Positions 1 through 9,327 of a stretch of DNA of 64,000 nt are shown in pieces. Under the pieces are notes generated by a model. It had not been told where the DNA came from. It searched no databases and worked only from the letters and a program-made list of their open reading frames with translations. Each line of letters starts with the position of its first letter. The stretch's first letter is position 1. A program made the translations under genes and the position numbers. The stretch comes from an uncultured Acetatifactor sp. (GTDB lineage Bacteria; Bacillota; Clostridia; Lachnospirales; Lachnospiraceae): NCBI GenBank assembly GCA_910583845.1, contig CAJUAB010000014.1, positions 1 to 64,000 of the forward strand, read 5' to 3'.

Positions 1-44
1 CACGCTTAGGAGGCGTGTGCTCTATCCAGCTGAGCTACGAGGAC
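1..44 (-). tRNA. tRNA-Arg (anticodon CCT), 3' part cut by window edge
   Basis: Read on the minus strand, the 5' acceptor strand GTCCTCG, a canonical D arm (GCTC...GAGC) and a perfect 5-bp anticodon stem CACGC/GCGTG around loop CTCCTAA are visible. The anticodon is therefore CCT, for arginine AGG codons. The variable loop, T arm and 3' acceptor strand lie outside the window, so integrity cannot be confirmed. A T-loop-like GTTCGAGTCC directly abuts the 5' end. Confidence 0.7.
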
Positions 45-107
45 TCGAACGATATGAAGTTTATGAAAAGAGCTTTTTACCCTCCACGGACTTTGATGAC
101 CGGGATA

Positions 108-146
108 TTAGGAGGCGATCGCTCTATCCAACTGAGCTACGAGGAC
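108..146 (-). pseudogene. tRNA-Arg-like 5' half, degraded
   Basis: The minus strand repeats the 5' half of the neighbouring tRNA-Arg almost exactly: acceptor GTCCTCG, D arm GCTCAGTTGGATAGAGC and CTCCTAA. After CTCCTAA the sequence diverges, so no anticodon-stem partner and no T arm can be folded. This looks like a truncated tandem tRNA duplicate. A processed or chimeric RNA cannot be excluded. Confidence 0.5.
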
Positions 147-200
147 TTGTATGAAAAACCTGCTAATAAGCAAGTCATTCAGCGATGAAATTGTTTATTT

Positions 201-270
201 TTCGTTGCTCCGGCAATTGAACACCTGCCACTTAAGAGGCATTTACTCTATCCAACTGAGCAACAACAGC
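201..270 (-). pseudogene. degenerate tRNA-like sequence
   Basis: The minus strand has a clear D arm (GCTCAGTTGGATAGAG), a CTCTTAA stretch in the anticodon-loop position, and a GTTCAATTGCC segment resembling a T arm. The acceptor pairs only partly (TGTTG with CAACG) and the anticodon stem is mostly mispaired. It is about tRNA-sized (70 nt), so I read it as a decayed tRNA of the same tandem family. Confidence 0.4.
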
Positions 271-456
271 TTTCCACCATTTGCCATTAAGGAGCTTCCG
301 TAATCTTTGAAGTTTTCGGATCAAAATACCTTTTAACAATGCATCTGCAAAACGCAGTCCAAATAGCTACGGTAGATACAGGTATCCTGTGACTTCCTTC
401 ACTACATTTTACATAAACAGCTGCCATACCTACTTCTCTATACCGACTAAGCATCA

Positions 457-1347
457 CTATTCCTGATAGTCCGGAAAATTGATAAATCCCTGTAGCCAGA
501 TGGTTCCTTTAAATCTTCTGCCTACTTTGGGTTCTCCCAACATATCTATTATATTGATTGCGACGTCAAATGTCAATTCATTACAGCAAATTTTTAATAA
601 AAATATTTCTTCACCGGTAATATGATTCCGCGCTCTGTCACATTCCAGAATTTCACCCAACACGGAATAATGGTCACATTCGACACCATAAGGCATAAAA
701 TAAGTATCTACAATGCTGAATACGTCTTCCTTCTGAATTTTTCTGGATATGGTGCTGTACATATCCATATCCTCCATAGTCAGCATGTCCATGGCATCTT
801 CATCCCCTTTGCGGGCGGCGGCGATCAGGTTGGTGCGGTTCACTGAATTCTGCCTGATGCGCTGTTTTTGTTCTTCATCCTTTTCAATCGGAAGAAGTAT
901 GCTGCCTTGAACCGACAAACCGGACAGAGTCAGACTTGTACCTCGAATGGGTAATTCGCCGCAAAAATGCGCTTTCACATACGGAATCCTGTTCTGCAAA
1001 TAGAAAATCAGTGAAATGCCCACTTTGATATCATCACATACGCCCGCATAGGACTCTCTGGAAGCATGACGCTCCACAGAAATATCTTCCGTGCTGGTAA
1101 TCCCTCTGCCTTTCAGATATGGGTAATAGTATTCATAAGTGAATTTGTCCTGCTCGTCAAACTCACCACAGACTGTTATGCCCATATTTTCAGCAAAACC
1201 TTTGCTGAATTCACCCAGCATTATATCCTCTTCGTTGATGGTATATGCTCTCTGGTCTGCGGTCAGAATAACGTTTTTCAATAATTCTTTCAGTTTGCTC
1301 CGGTCCGTATAGTCACTGAAGCCGATGGCTCTCATGAATTTGTGCAA
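457..1347 (-). CDS. DUF3881 family protein
   Basis: About 296 residues with no signal peptide or membrane segment. It resembles the Lachnospiraceae family DUF3881, whose members start MHK-(F/Y)-RAIGFS. That opening is reproduced if translation begins at the TTG at 1347, which sits about 7 nt after AGAAGG, so I prefer this start to the GTG three codons earlier. The function is unknown. Acidic and aromatic residues are spread evenly and no catalytic motif stands out. It lies 33 bp downstream of serS on the same strand and probably shares its transcript. Confidence 0.65.
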   Translation of the reverse strand: MHKFMRAIGFSDYTDRSKLKELLKNVILTADQRAYTINEEDIMLGEFSKGFAENMGITVCGEFDEQDKFTYEYYYPYLKGRGITSTEDISVERHASRESYAGVCDDIKVGISLIFYLQNRIPYVKAHFCGELPIRGTSLTLSGLSVQGSILLPIEKDEEQKQRIRQNSVNRTNLIAAARKGDEDAMDMLTMEDMDMYSTISRKIQKEDVFSIVDTYFMPYGVECDHYSVLGEILECDRARNHITGEEIFLLKICCNELTFDVAINIIDMLGEPKVGRRFKGTIWLQGFINFPDYQE

Positions 1348-1380
1348 AGGTTTCACCTTCTTTCCATTATAAGATCAGAT

Positions 1381-2670
1381 TTATTTTTCTGTGGGATAAA
1401 TGACTTCTTTTCCACCCATGTACATACGCAGTGCCTGGGGAATTCTGATGCTACCATCCTCCTGCACGTTATTCTCCAGAAAGGCAATCAATCCCCTGGG
1501 AGTAGCCAGAACCGTATTATTTAATGTGTGTACATAATAATTGCCATTTTCTCCTTTTGTACGAATGCCCAGACGTCTTGCCTGTGCATCGCCTAAAGTA
1601 GAACAGGAACCTACTTCAAAGTATTTTTGCTGCCTCGGACTCCATGCCTCTATATCACAGGACTTCACTTTCAAATCAGCCAAATCCCCACTACAGCATT
1701 CCAATGTGCGCACAGGAATATCCAGGCTGCGGAAAAACTCAACGGTATAACTCCACATTTTGTTATACCAATTCATGGAGTCCTCCGGTTCGCACAGTAC
1801 CACCATCTCCTGCTTTTCAAACTGATGAACTCTGTATACTCCTCTTTCCTCGATTCCGTGAGAACCAACTTCTTTACGGAAGCAAGGAGAATATGAGGTC
1901 ATGGTTATGGGCAGATCCTTTTTCTGCACCATCTCTCCCTTGAATTTACCAATCATGGAATGTTCCGATGTTCCAATCAAAAACAGATCTTCATTTTCAA
2001 TTTTGTACATCATGGCTTCCATTTCAGCAAAACTCATAACACCGTTTACTACACTGCTGCGGATCATAAAAGGGGGAATGCAATACGTAAAGCCCTTGTC
2101 GATCATAAAATCTCTGGCATAGCTGATCATGGCGGAATGGATTCGGGCGGCGTCACCCATGAGATAATAGAAACCGTTGCCGCTGGTACGGCCTGCGGAC
2201 TCTTTATCCAATCCACTGATCCTGTTCAATATATCCGCATGATATGGAATTTCAAAATCAGGCACCAAAGGCTCCCCATATTTCTGAATCTCCACATTTT
2301 CACTGTCATCTCTGCCCACAGGAACCGAATCATCTATCATATTTGGTATTACCATCATGATTCGGGTTACTTTTTCCTGCAATTCTTCCTTCAATGTTTC
2401 CAATTCCGCCAGGCGCTTTGCTCCTGCCGCGACTTCTTCTTTTTTTGCCTCAGCCTCTTCTCTCTTCCCCTGGGCCATCAGCGCGCCTATTTCCTTGGAA
2501 ATCTTATTCCGTTTTGCCCGCAGATCATCGCCTTCCTGCTGTGTCTTTCTGTTTTCCGCATCCAGAGCAATAACCTCATCCACCAAAGGCAGTTTTTCAT
2601 CCTGAAACTTTTTTCGGATGTTCTCCTTAACCAGATCCGGATTTTCTCTTAAAAATTTAATGTCTATCAT
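1381..2670 (-). CDS. serS: serine--tRNA ligase
   Basis: Class II aminoacyl-tRNA synthetase charging tRNA-Ser (and tRNA-Sec if present). It is full length at 429 residues. It has the N-terminal tRNA-binding coiled coil (about 30-105, rich in K/E/A), class II motif 2 (FRKEVGSHGIEERGVYRVHQ, about 268-287) and motif 3 near the C terminus (TPRGLIAFLENN). The start MIDIKFLRENPDLV is typical of SerRS and is preceded by AAAGGGGATAGAG. It lies between an HD-GYP gene and DUF3881. There is only a short upstream gap, with no room for a T-box leader. Confidence 0.95.
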   Translation of the reverse strand: MIDIKFLRENPDLVKENIRKKFQDEKLPLVDEVIALDAENRKTQQEGDDLRAKRNKISKEIGALMAQGKREEAEAKKEEVAAGAKRLAELETLKEELQEKVTRIMMVIPNMIDDSVPVGRDDSENVEIQKYGEPLVPDFEIPYHADILNRISGLDKESAGRTSGNGFYYLMGDAARIHSAMISYARDFMIDKGFTYCIPPFMIRSSVVNGVMSFAEMEAMMYKIENEDLFLIGTSEHSMIGKFKGEMVQKKDLPITMTSYSPCFRKEVGSHGIEERGVYRVHQFEKQEMVVLCEPEDSMNWYNKMWSYTVEFFRSLDIPVRTLECCSGDLADLKVKSCDIEAWSPRQQKYFEVGSCSTLGDAQARRLGIRTKGENGNYYVHTLNNTVLATPRGLIAFLENNVQEDGSIRIPQALRMYMGGKEVIYPTEK

Positions 2671-2699
2671 TTCATCTCTATCCCCTTTCTAAAAATATC

Positions 2700-3749
2700 T
2701 CAGCCTATCACTTTTTCAATAAAAAGATTTCGTACCTTTACCAGATCCTTAATCATTTCTTTTTTTACTTTCCTGCCGTCACCGGTTTGAATGATGCGCA
2801 ATATGGGTCGGTCCTGAAAATCTTTATTCTGACCTACCACTATGCCAATTTCTCCTTCGCTGGTAAGTACGCGGGTGCCTACCGGATAGACAGCCGTAAA
2901 ATTCAGAAAAACATCTACCACTTTTCCATCAAATTGCTTATTTTTATAGAATTTCAAATACTCGATAGCTTCATGAACTTTCATTCTCCTACAGCCTATC
3001 CCGCAGATCATCTCATCAAAGGCATCGCACATACTGACAATCCGGCATTCCAGCGGAATATCTCTGGTTCTCAGCGGAAAACCGGAACCGTTTATTCGTT
3101 CGTGATGAAATAATACAATATCCTTGCTGGCTTCTGAGAGCCAGTTTTCTTCCTCCAGAGCGGAATAGCCATAAATCGGGTGTTTCTTATATTCGGATAT
3201 TTCGTACTCAGTCATATCTTCCAGGCACTTATTGGTGAAATCATAAGTCTGGTAACGCAATCCGATATCATGAAGCAGGCAGGCTACTCCTATATCATGA
3301 ATCTTCTCGGTGGGTAATTCCAGTTTTAATGCCGTCAATATGGCCAGAGAACATATGCTGATAGAATGCTCATATATATCCGCATTTCTCTGTTTTATAT
3401 CATAGACCTTTTCAATTACCTGATCCTTTTCCAGAATATTGCTGATAATATGATCTGCTGTTTTACTCAATTCCTCCAAATTTCCATTGCGCTTATAAGT
3501 ATGTTTTTCAAGAATCTCTTTGACTTTTTTCTTGGCCGAACATTCTATTTCGGTTTTCAGAATCTGGCTCTCACAGTTTTCCCCTTCATCGTGGATACAG
3601 ACCTCCCGGATTCCCAGATCCTTTAACTTTTCAATATAATCTACACGGATAACCGCCCCTTCAGGCAATATGGTTTGATAGTCCCAGGTAGTCAGAGCTC
3701 TGGCTAAAACTTCGTTTCCTACCAATTCCTCTACTTTTCTGACAATCAT
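2700..3749 (-). CDS. HD-GYP domain protein (putative c-di-GMP phosphodiesterase)
   Basis: About 349 residues starting MIVRKVEELVG, chosen because GAGGTAAAG precedes this ATG. The N-terminal third is variable. The centre carries an HD hydrolase core: LLHDIGLR (metal-binding HD), then HHERINGSGFP, which matches the HD-GYP signature HHExxDGxGYP with Phe in place of Tyr, followed by RIVSMCDAFDEM. A small C-terminal beta-rich domain follows (PVGTRVLTSEGEIG). Family members hydrolyse cyclic di-GMP. The GSGFP variant leaves activity likely but unproven. It sits between DUF4446 and serS in a minus-strand run. Confidence 0.85.
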   Translation of the reverse strand: MIVRKVEELVGNEVLARALTTWDYQTILPEGAVIRVDYIEKLKDLGIREVCIHDEGENCESQILKTEIECSAKKKVKEILEKHTYKRNGNLEELSKTADHIISNILEKDQVIEKVYDIKQRNADIYEHSISICSLAILTALKLELPTEKIHDIGVACLLHDIGLRYQTYDFTNKCLEDMTEYEISEYKKHPIYGYSALEEENWLSEASKDIVLFHHERINGSGFPLRTRDIPLECRIVSMCDAFDEMICGIGCRRMKVHEAIEYLKFYKNKQFDGKVVDVFLNFTAVYPVGTRVLTSEGEIGIVVGQNKDFQDRPILRIIQTGDGRKVKKEMIKDLVKVRNLFIEKVIG

Positions 3750-3811
3750 CTTTACCTCTACCCATATATTGCATGTCAACCTGCAACGTTATATTCATAC
3801 CCATGTTTTGG

Positions 3812-4348
3812 TTACATTTCTTTCTTTTCTATACCCATGGCAATGGCCAATGCTTTTTCCTCTTCTTTTCCCAGGGTAATGGAGCTTTCTCCTGCAACAA
3901 TTTTTTTAGTATAGGAATAACAGCCATCCGTACTATGTACGGAATTGATGATAAAACCATCATTGTTTTCATTGAGCAGAGCAAGACTGAAACTCAGCTT
4001 TCCGCCCATCTGTTGAAAAGCATCATATTTTACCAGACCCATCTTCTGATAGGCAGACTCCATCCGTTTATATAATGCCTCAATATCCTTTTTATTTTTA
4101 TCGGTGTTGATCTTAAGAAATTTATTGTCTTCAAAAAGAGCTATTATATCCTGTTCCAGACTGACACCGTCTTTTCCCAGAACAAATTTATCCAGACGTT
4201 GTTTCAATTTCTGTGTCTTGACAAGCAGACAAACCGTCAATATCATTAAAATAATTATTATTGTCGTCATTCCAATCAGAAAATATGCTATATCTACATT
4301 GCCTAATCCAATGTTATTTAACAATTCACTGTATCCTGTGTTATTCAT
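3812..4348 (-). CDS. DUF4446 family membrane protein
   Basis: 178 residues from the ATG at 4348, which is preceded by GGAAGAGGA at good spacing. A longer reading would overlap parB. There is one N-terminal transmembrane helix (YFLIGMTTIIIILMILTVCL), then a helical segment and a soluble domain with KYDAFQQMGG and SFSLALLNENNDGF, which are hallmarks of DUF4446. This family is regularly found just downstream of parB in Clostridia. Function is unknown. The genomic link to parAB suggests a role around chromosome segregation or the membrane at the origin, but that is inference. Confidence 0.85.
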   Translation of the reverse strand: MNNTGYSELLNNIGLGNVDIAYFLIGMTTIIIILMILTVCLLVKTQKLKQRLDKFVLGKDGVSLEQDIIALFEDNKFLKINTDKNKKDIEALYKRMESAYQKMGLVKYDAFQQMGGKLSFSLALLNENNDGFIINSVHSTDGCYSYTKKIVAGESSITLGKEEEKALAIAMGIEKKEM

Positions 4349-4403
4349 TACATTATCCTCTTCCTGACTTGTCACAGGTTTGGTCCGTGATGCCGCTGCC
4401 GCA

Positions 4404-5297
4404 TTACGATTGACTCTGTTTTCCAATCATTTCCAGTATCCGGTCCAGATCCTCATGACTGTAAAATTCTATTTCAATTTTGCCGGTTCCTTCTCCCTTG
4501 GAGGTCACCGCAACCTTCGTGCTGAGTTTTTGCTTTAATTTTTCCTCTATATCCAGATAGATTGCCTGCATGGCCTTGTCGTCCAGTTTTTTGGTCTTGA
4601 CAGGTTTATGCAGATTTTTAACCATTTTTTCGGTATCCCGTACGCTGAGTTTTTCATCGAATATCTTTTGTGCCAGATTATATTGTTCTTCCTCGTCTTC
4701 TACTGCCAGAAGCGCTCTGGCGTGGCCGGTGCTGATCATATCATCTATAACCATCTGCTGTACTCTGTCTCCAAGTTTTAACAGACGGATGGAATTGGTT
4801 ACTGCCGCCCGGCTTTTGGATACTCTCTCTGCCACTTCATCCTGTTTCAGATGAAACTCCTCCAACAGACGCTTATAGGCCTGGGCTTCCTCTATAGGAT
4901 TCAGATCTTCTCTCTGAATATTCTCGATCAGCGCTATTTCCACAATCTCCTGATCGGAATAATTTTTGATAATAACAGGCACTTCCTTCAATCCGGCAAG
5001 CCTGGCAGCCCTCCATCTTCTCTCACCTGCTATAATCTCATAATACTCTTTTCTGTCCTGAACCAGAATGGGCTGCAACAGACCAAACTGCTTGATGGAA
5101 TCTGCCAGTTCCTGCAGCTTGTCCTCATCAAAAAGTTTGCGGGGTTGTTTTCTGTTCGGTTCTACCTTAGTAATTGGTACAGAGGTCTCAGGAGATTCTT
5201 CCTTTGCTGTTGCCTTCTGTCTTTTTTCGTTCGCTTCCCCCACAATATTTGGAATCATAACATCCAAACCCTTACCCAATCCTCTTGACGCTGCCAT
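4404..5297 (-). CDS. parB: chromosome-partitioning protein ParB (Spo0J)
   Basis: 297-residue CTPase/DNA-binding clamp that loads at parS and spreads. It has the N-terminal GLGKGLDVMI motif, the ParB/Srx CTP-binding region with GERRWRAARLAG and ENIQREDLNPIEEA, the helix-turn-helix (DEVAERVSKSRAAVTNSIRLL) and a C-terminal dimerisation segment ending MIGKQSQS. Two perfect parS sites lie about 4 kb away at 9287 and 9336. It is downstream of parA with a 286-bp gap in which I see no gene. Confidence 0.95.
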   Translation of the reverse strand: MAASRGLGKGLDVMIPNIVGEANEKRQKATAKEESPETSVPITKVEPNRKQPRKLFDEDKLQELADSIKQFGLLQPILVQDRKEYYEIIAGERRWRAARLAGLKEVPVIIKNYSDQEIVEIALIENIQREDLNPIEEAQAYKRLLEEFHLKQDEVAERVSKSRAAVTNSIRLLKLGDRVQQMVIDDMISTGHARALLAVEDEEEQYNLAQKIFDEKLSVRDTEKMVKNLHKPVKTKKLDDKAMQAIYLDIEEKLKQKLSTKVAVTSKGEGTGKIEIEFYSHEDLDRILEMIGKQSQS

Positions 5298-5583
5298 AAC
5301 CCCATTCCTTTCCTATTGATATTGCAAAACCTTCTGAAAGTTTATTTGAAAATCTCTTTTCCAAAATGTTCGTCTTTATGAGCGTTTGCGCAAATGCAAC
5401 AGATGCTGCGGTCCTGTTAATTGCATTGAACACGGGTATTACACAAAGAGGAGCTTACAACTTTTAAAACAGATTTTCAAATATATTAAATACCCCATCC
5501 GTCTGGAAAAACAACTTATCAGAAATCACGTACTTATACCTGAAAAATTCCCGACGCAGTACGAATCCAATTTCTACTGTTTA

Positions 5584-6351
5584 TCATTCCTCGTTTTTAT
5601 GAATCAATTCTTCGGCCAGATCTATATATGCTTCCGCTCCGGCGGATTTTGGATCATAGATCGTAATCGGCTCTCCATAGCTGGGAGCTTCTGCCAAACG
5701 TATATTTCTGGGAATCAATGTATGAAATATGTACTGTGTCAGATTATTCTTGACATTTTCCACCACCTGTGTGGACAGATTTGTACGGGAATCATACATA
5801 GTGAAAATAACGCCTTCCATCTCCAGTTCCGGATTCAGTCTCTCCTTTACAAGATTGATGGTATGAATTAACTGGCTCAATCCTTCCAATGCATAATACT
5901 CACATTGAATAGGAACCAATACGGAATTTGCCGTGGTCATAGAATTGATCGTCAGCATATTCAATGAGGGCGGACAGTCAATAATAATATAGTCATATTT
6001 ATCCACTACAAAATCCACCGCGTTTCTCAGTATAAACTCTTTTCGGTCCACACCAATCAGTTCGATTTCCGCGGCGGCCAGATTTACATTAGAGGGAATT
6101 ACAGACACATTGGGAATAACATCTGCAATGGTGCAATCATGGATTGTACATTCTTCCAAAATTAATTCATAAATTGTTTCATCCAGATTATTCTTATCAA
6201 TACCAAATCCGCTGGTGGTATTGCCCTGGGGATCTGTATCAATTACCAGAACTTTTTTTCCTTTTGCCGCCAGAGCTGCCGATAAATTAATAGATGTCGT
6301 AGTTTTTCCCACGCCGCCCTTCTGATTTGCGACTGCTATAATTCTACCCAT
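5584..6351 (-). CDS. parA: ParA-family ATPase (Soj)
   Basis: 255 residues. The deviant Walker A motif KGGVGKTTTSINL is at residues 11-23, the A' motif is in DTDPQGNTTSGFG, and Walker B is in YIIIDCPPSLNMLT. This is the short chromosomal ParA/Soj form without an N-terminal HTH. It is an ATP-dependent nucleoid-binding partner of ParB, which it precedes. It is the first gene of the minus-strand run and faces away from the 3-kb parS tract, where its promoter should lie. Confidence 0.95.
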   Translation of the reverse strand: MGRIIAVANQKGGVGKTTTSINLSAALAAKGKKVLVIDTDPQGNTTSGFGIDKNNLDETIYELILEECTIHDCTIADVIPNVSVIPSNVNLAAAEIELIGVDRKEFILRNAVDFVVDKYDYIIIDCPPSLNMLTINSMTTANSVLVPIQCEYYALEGLSQLIHTINLVKERLNPELEMEGVIFTMYDSRTNLSTQVVENVKNNLTQYIFHTLIPRNIRLAEAPSYGEPITIYDPKSAGAEAYIDLAEELIHKNEE

Positions 6352-7046
6352 AGATTTACATTACCTTTCTCTTACTGTGGCTTTTTTGTAGTGCTTTTTC
6401 ATTATATCACTTATAGGAATATATAGCTATAGGGAATTTCATGTTTTTTAAAGAGAATTGGTAAAAATCAATCATCAGAAAAAAGAAAAATTGCCTGGTT
6501 TTTTGATACAGTTCTTTTAATATTACATCTGTCAAACTGACGGCATTGACAATATTTTAATTGATTTTTAAATTTCTTTATACAATAGGAAAAAGTGATT
6601 TAACAGTCAGAAGCAATCCAACAGACCGGTTTAGTCTGTATTACATAAAACATTTTGAAACTGTAAAAACAAATGTTGCTGTTCCATTTTTTTGTAATAT
6701 GTATTATAGTTTTATTTATTGTAAAAACAAAAAAGAATTTTCTTGCTTATGGCTATGGCTGTCTATACAGATATATATTTCTCAGATTTTTATACTGTAA
6801 ATACAAATCTAATTTTCTTGCTGCAATAATTTTTATAATATAGATTTCTATATACAATTCTATCATCTATACAATTCTTAAACATTTTTCAATTGACTCA
6901 TTTACTAAATAAATACACACATAAAAACTATACGCAAAACTTTTTATTAAAAATATGCGCACTGGTACTGGCCTCTACAGTATCATCCATCTATCCTACA
7001 AAAAATATTTCACTTACCACAATATGTAATTAATCTCATTAAAATA

Positions 7047-7062
7047 TGTTTAACGTGAAACT
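7047..7062. promoter_or_regulatory. degenerate parS-like site
   Basis: TGTTTAACGTGAAACT differs from the parS consensus TGTTTCACGTGAAACA at two positions. It may be a weak ParB site or a decayed one. Confidence 0.4.
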
Positions 7063-7132
7063 ATATGTATTGTACATTAATTTATAAAAAACTATCAGAC
7101 TTTTATGAAACAGATAATTTATATATTTATAC

Positions 7133-7188
7133 GGACATATCCAAGCTGGTTTTCATAAATAATTTTGAAAACCAGCTTGAGTATGTCC
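7133..7188. repeat. long inverted repeat (hairpin-forming)
   Basis: Two arms, GGACATA..AAGCTGGTTTTC and GAAAACCAGCTT..TATGTCC, pair over about 22 positions around a 12-nt AT loop. The innermost 12 bp are perfect. There is no T tract that would make it an obvious terminator and no gene close enough to need one. It lies inside an open frame (7065-7334) that I do not accept as a gene. Confidence 0.7.
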
Positions 7189-7523
7189 AAATAATACTAT
7201 CTGATATGTATGTCCAAAGTATGTATAAGATCCCTTTCTATGAAAAAAGTAGACTGTACACCCTGAATCTGACACAGGTTTCACACAAAGAGAGCTATAT
7301 GATCAGCATAAATATCAGACATGTAATAAATTGAATTTTAAAATCTGGTTATTAATCGTATGGTACAGCTTGTGCTATATTTGTCATAAATTCAAATGAC
7401 GTAATAGAAAACTGATACATATGGCAAGAATATGAATATACCTATAAAAATTTTTTTTGGACAATTTTTTAATTGTCTTTTTATATAAATTAGCAATTAT
7501 CTGAACCGTAGATTTCTTTTTAT

Positions 7524-7687
7524 GAGGGTGTGAATAATTTTGTGTCTTTGAACTTTCTCTTTTGGAACATTTGCGCTCACCGATAATATCCGGAAAGCCA
7601 GTATTTATAAGGGCTTGTGAGCGTTGTCTACACCCGGCCTCTGGAATAAGGTTGAAGGGCAATGACACAAAACTATATACACTACTC
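7524..7687. mobile_element. MITE-like element with about 23-bp imperfect terminal inverted repeats
   Basis: The left end GAGGGTGTGAATAATTTTGT and the reverse complement of the right end (GAGTAGTGTATATAGTTTTG) are alike, and both continue into GTC. The 164-bp interior has no intact gene. A diverged relative lies about 320 bp downstream. The ends resemble those of mutator-type (IS256-like) elements, but I cannot assign a family. Confidence 0.45.
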
Positions 7688-7844
7688 TTTTTAATCAATT
7701 GGACATGTCTTAGAAAAATTTGTATCTGGTCTTCAACAAAATCATACATAGTCTGGACGATTATAAAACATGTATTTTAAAAGCACAGACAAGGTAGTCT
7801 ATATAATAAATTGCCTTATCACTACATCAAAAAAAATGTAAATG

Positions 7845-8170
7845 TGTAATTAATTTTGTGTTTTTGAATTTTACTCCATGGTGGAATTTCACTCACAATT
7901 AATATTCAAAAATCCAGAGCGTGTTTAAAGGATACTTCTCATTACATGTGCGTCACAATTGGTGTAAGATTTGGACCAAAGACGGACACATAGCGGTCTA
8001 TGGGTACCTGAATTCGGCTCAAATATCACGCAAATATGGGGACGCGGTTTACCGCGGCAGATGGAAGGAATGATCTTTCAAACACGCTTCAGTATTTAAA
8101 ATGGATTATGGGTGTTTTTCACACTGGGCCTGGCCTCTGGAATAAGGTAGAAAGGCAAAGGCACAAAAAG
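7845..8170. mobile_element. second, diverged copy of the MITE-like element, interrupted
   Basis: The segment 7852-7917 resembles 7530-7600 (TAATTTTGTGTNTTTGAA and onward), and 8089-8170 resembles 7600-7680, including the shared GGCCTCTGGAATAAGGT. The two halves are separated by a 171-bp insertion. The right end merges directly into the response-regulator fragment. Confidence 0.4.
7918..8088. mobile_element. 171-bp nested insertion with 16-bp inverted ends
   Basis: The ends AGCGTGTTTAAAGGAT and ATCTTTCAAACACGCT are imperfect inverted repeats (14 of 16). They exactly fill the gap that splits the second MITE-like copy, and CAG on both sides could be a target duplication. One frame is open across the whole element (GTG at 7921 to TGA at 8073, 50 codons), which may be a transposase remnant. 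I do not recognise the peptide. Confidence 0.45.
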
Positions 8171-8364
8171 ATATCTCTATTGAGATTGTTGGAAAAGCAA
8201 ATAACGGTGAACAGTGTATAGAGATGATCTATCAGGTAAAACCGCAGGTCTTACTTCTGGATATTAATATGCCTGTTAAAAATGGAATAGAAGTTTTACA
8301 GGATATTCGAAAGAATAAATTAGATGTAAAAATTTTAATTTTGACTGTTCATAATGAAATATAA
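8171..8364 (+). pseudogene. inverted, truncated copy of the response-regulator receiver domain
   Basis: The plus strand encodes about 62 residues nearly identical to the receiver domain of the gene at 9379-10023 (SIEIVGKANNGEQCIEM onward through LLLDINMPVKNG to HNEI) and then stops. Nucleotides match the source segment 9761-9950 in inverted orientation with only a handful of differences, so the duplication is recent. It lacks the N-terminal strand with the acidic pocket and the whole DNA-binding domain, so it cannot be functional as a regulator. Confidence 0.85.
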
Positions 8365-9286
8365 AATATATTTTTTAAATTTCTTCATACAATCCAACCT
8401 CAATTTGTACACAGAGTTTTGCAAACGAAATAGAAGAATCGGAGTAATGTTCTTCTTGCTTTGATACATGAATTATCTTTTATTTTCAAAAACTTTTTTT
8501 TTGGTTTTATATAAGGCGTTTTCTATATTGTTTACATTTAAATGTTTATTTTTGTAGCATTTCTATTTCAAAAGATAAATAAAGTAAATTGAAAACATCA
8601 TCAGAAATTTTATATATTTACTTATGGATATGGAATATTAAATACAATAAATGAATTAAAAATATTTTCACGTCTTCATTAAAAATATATTAATATTAAA
8701 AGTTTTAGATTAAAGCATAAATTATAGATATTTTCATGGTACTCTGTATAGATAGTCAGTAGTCAGGTCTGCCTAATATAGTTCTTTGGTTTACTTTTTT
8801 TGTTAATCGTAAGATCTATTACTGTTAAGTTATATGTAGGTCTTTTAAAAAAGTCTGTACTTTGCTCAACGGCTCCACATTTTCATAGGTATTGTATTAT
8901 AAATAAAGTTATTTCTACCTTTTTCTATTTAAGTATAAAACGATCTGCTTACATATTCAAAACTAAAGTATAAAAAACAAAATTATAAGATACAGATTGC
9001 AGTTCTTTGTTTAAGATATACCGACTCACCTGCATGGTAGGATACTTATTTTATAAAGAAAGATAATATATAAAATGCTTACTGTAAAATAAACTAAGTT
9101 CTAATAGGTTAAATAAAAATATATAGTATCAAAGTATATATATTAAGGTCTAATGCATATATTTTGATATCGAGTAACTTTCATTTTATATCTGGCTGCC
9201 TTATTCATTACAGTTACTTTTGTAATATGTTTCACGTTTATAGCCTACATGTTTCACACTTTTGCTTACAAAATCTTGTATCTAAA

Positions 9287-9302
9287 TGTTTCACGTGAAA
9301 CA
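9287..9302. promoter_or_regulatory. parS: parS site 1
   Basis: Exact TGTTTCACGTGAAACA, the ParB/Spo0J binding palindrome. It lies about 9.3 kb from the dnaA-proximal origin and 4 kb from parB. Half-site sequences (TGTTTCACGT at 9228 and TGTTTCAC near 9250) lie just upstream. Confidence 0.95.
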
Positions 9303-9327
9303 TTATATTGTGTCTGTAAATTTAATA

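Noticed and set aside
2670..2700. T-box leader for serS
   Set aside because: Only about 30 bp separate serS from the upstream gene, with no room or conserved T-box sequence.
7065..7334. 89-codon open frame on the plus strand
   Set aside because: It is crossed by the perfect inverted repeat at 7133-7188, has no ribosome site and reads like AT-rich noise.
7384..7749. 121-codon open frame on the minus strand
   Set aside because: It covers the MITE-like element and has low-complexity Lys/Ile/Phe content with no ribosome site.
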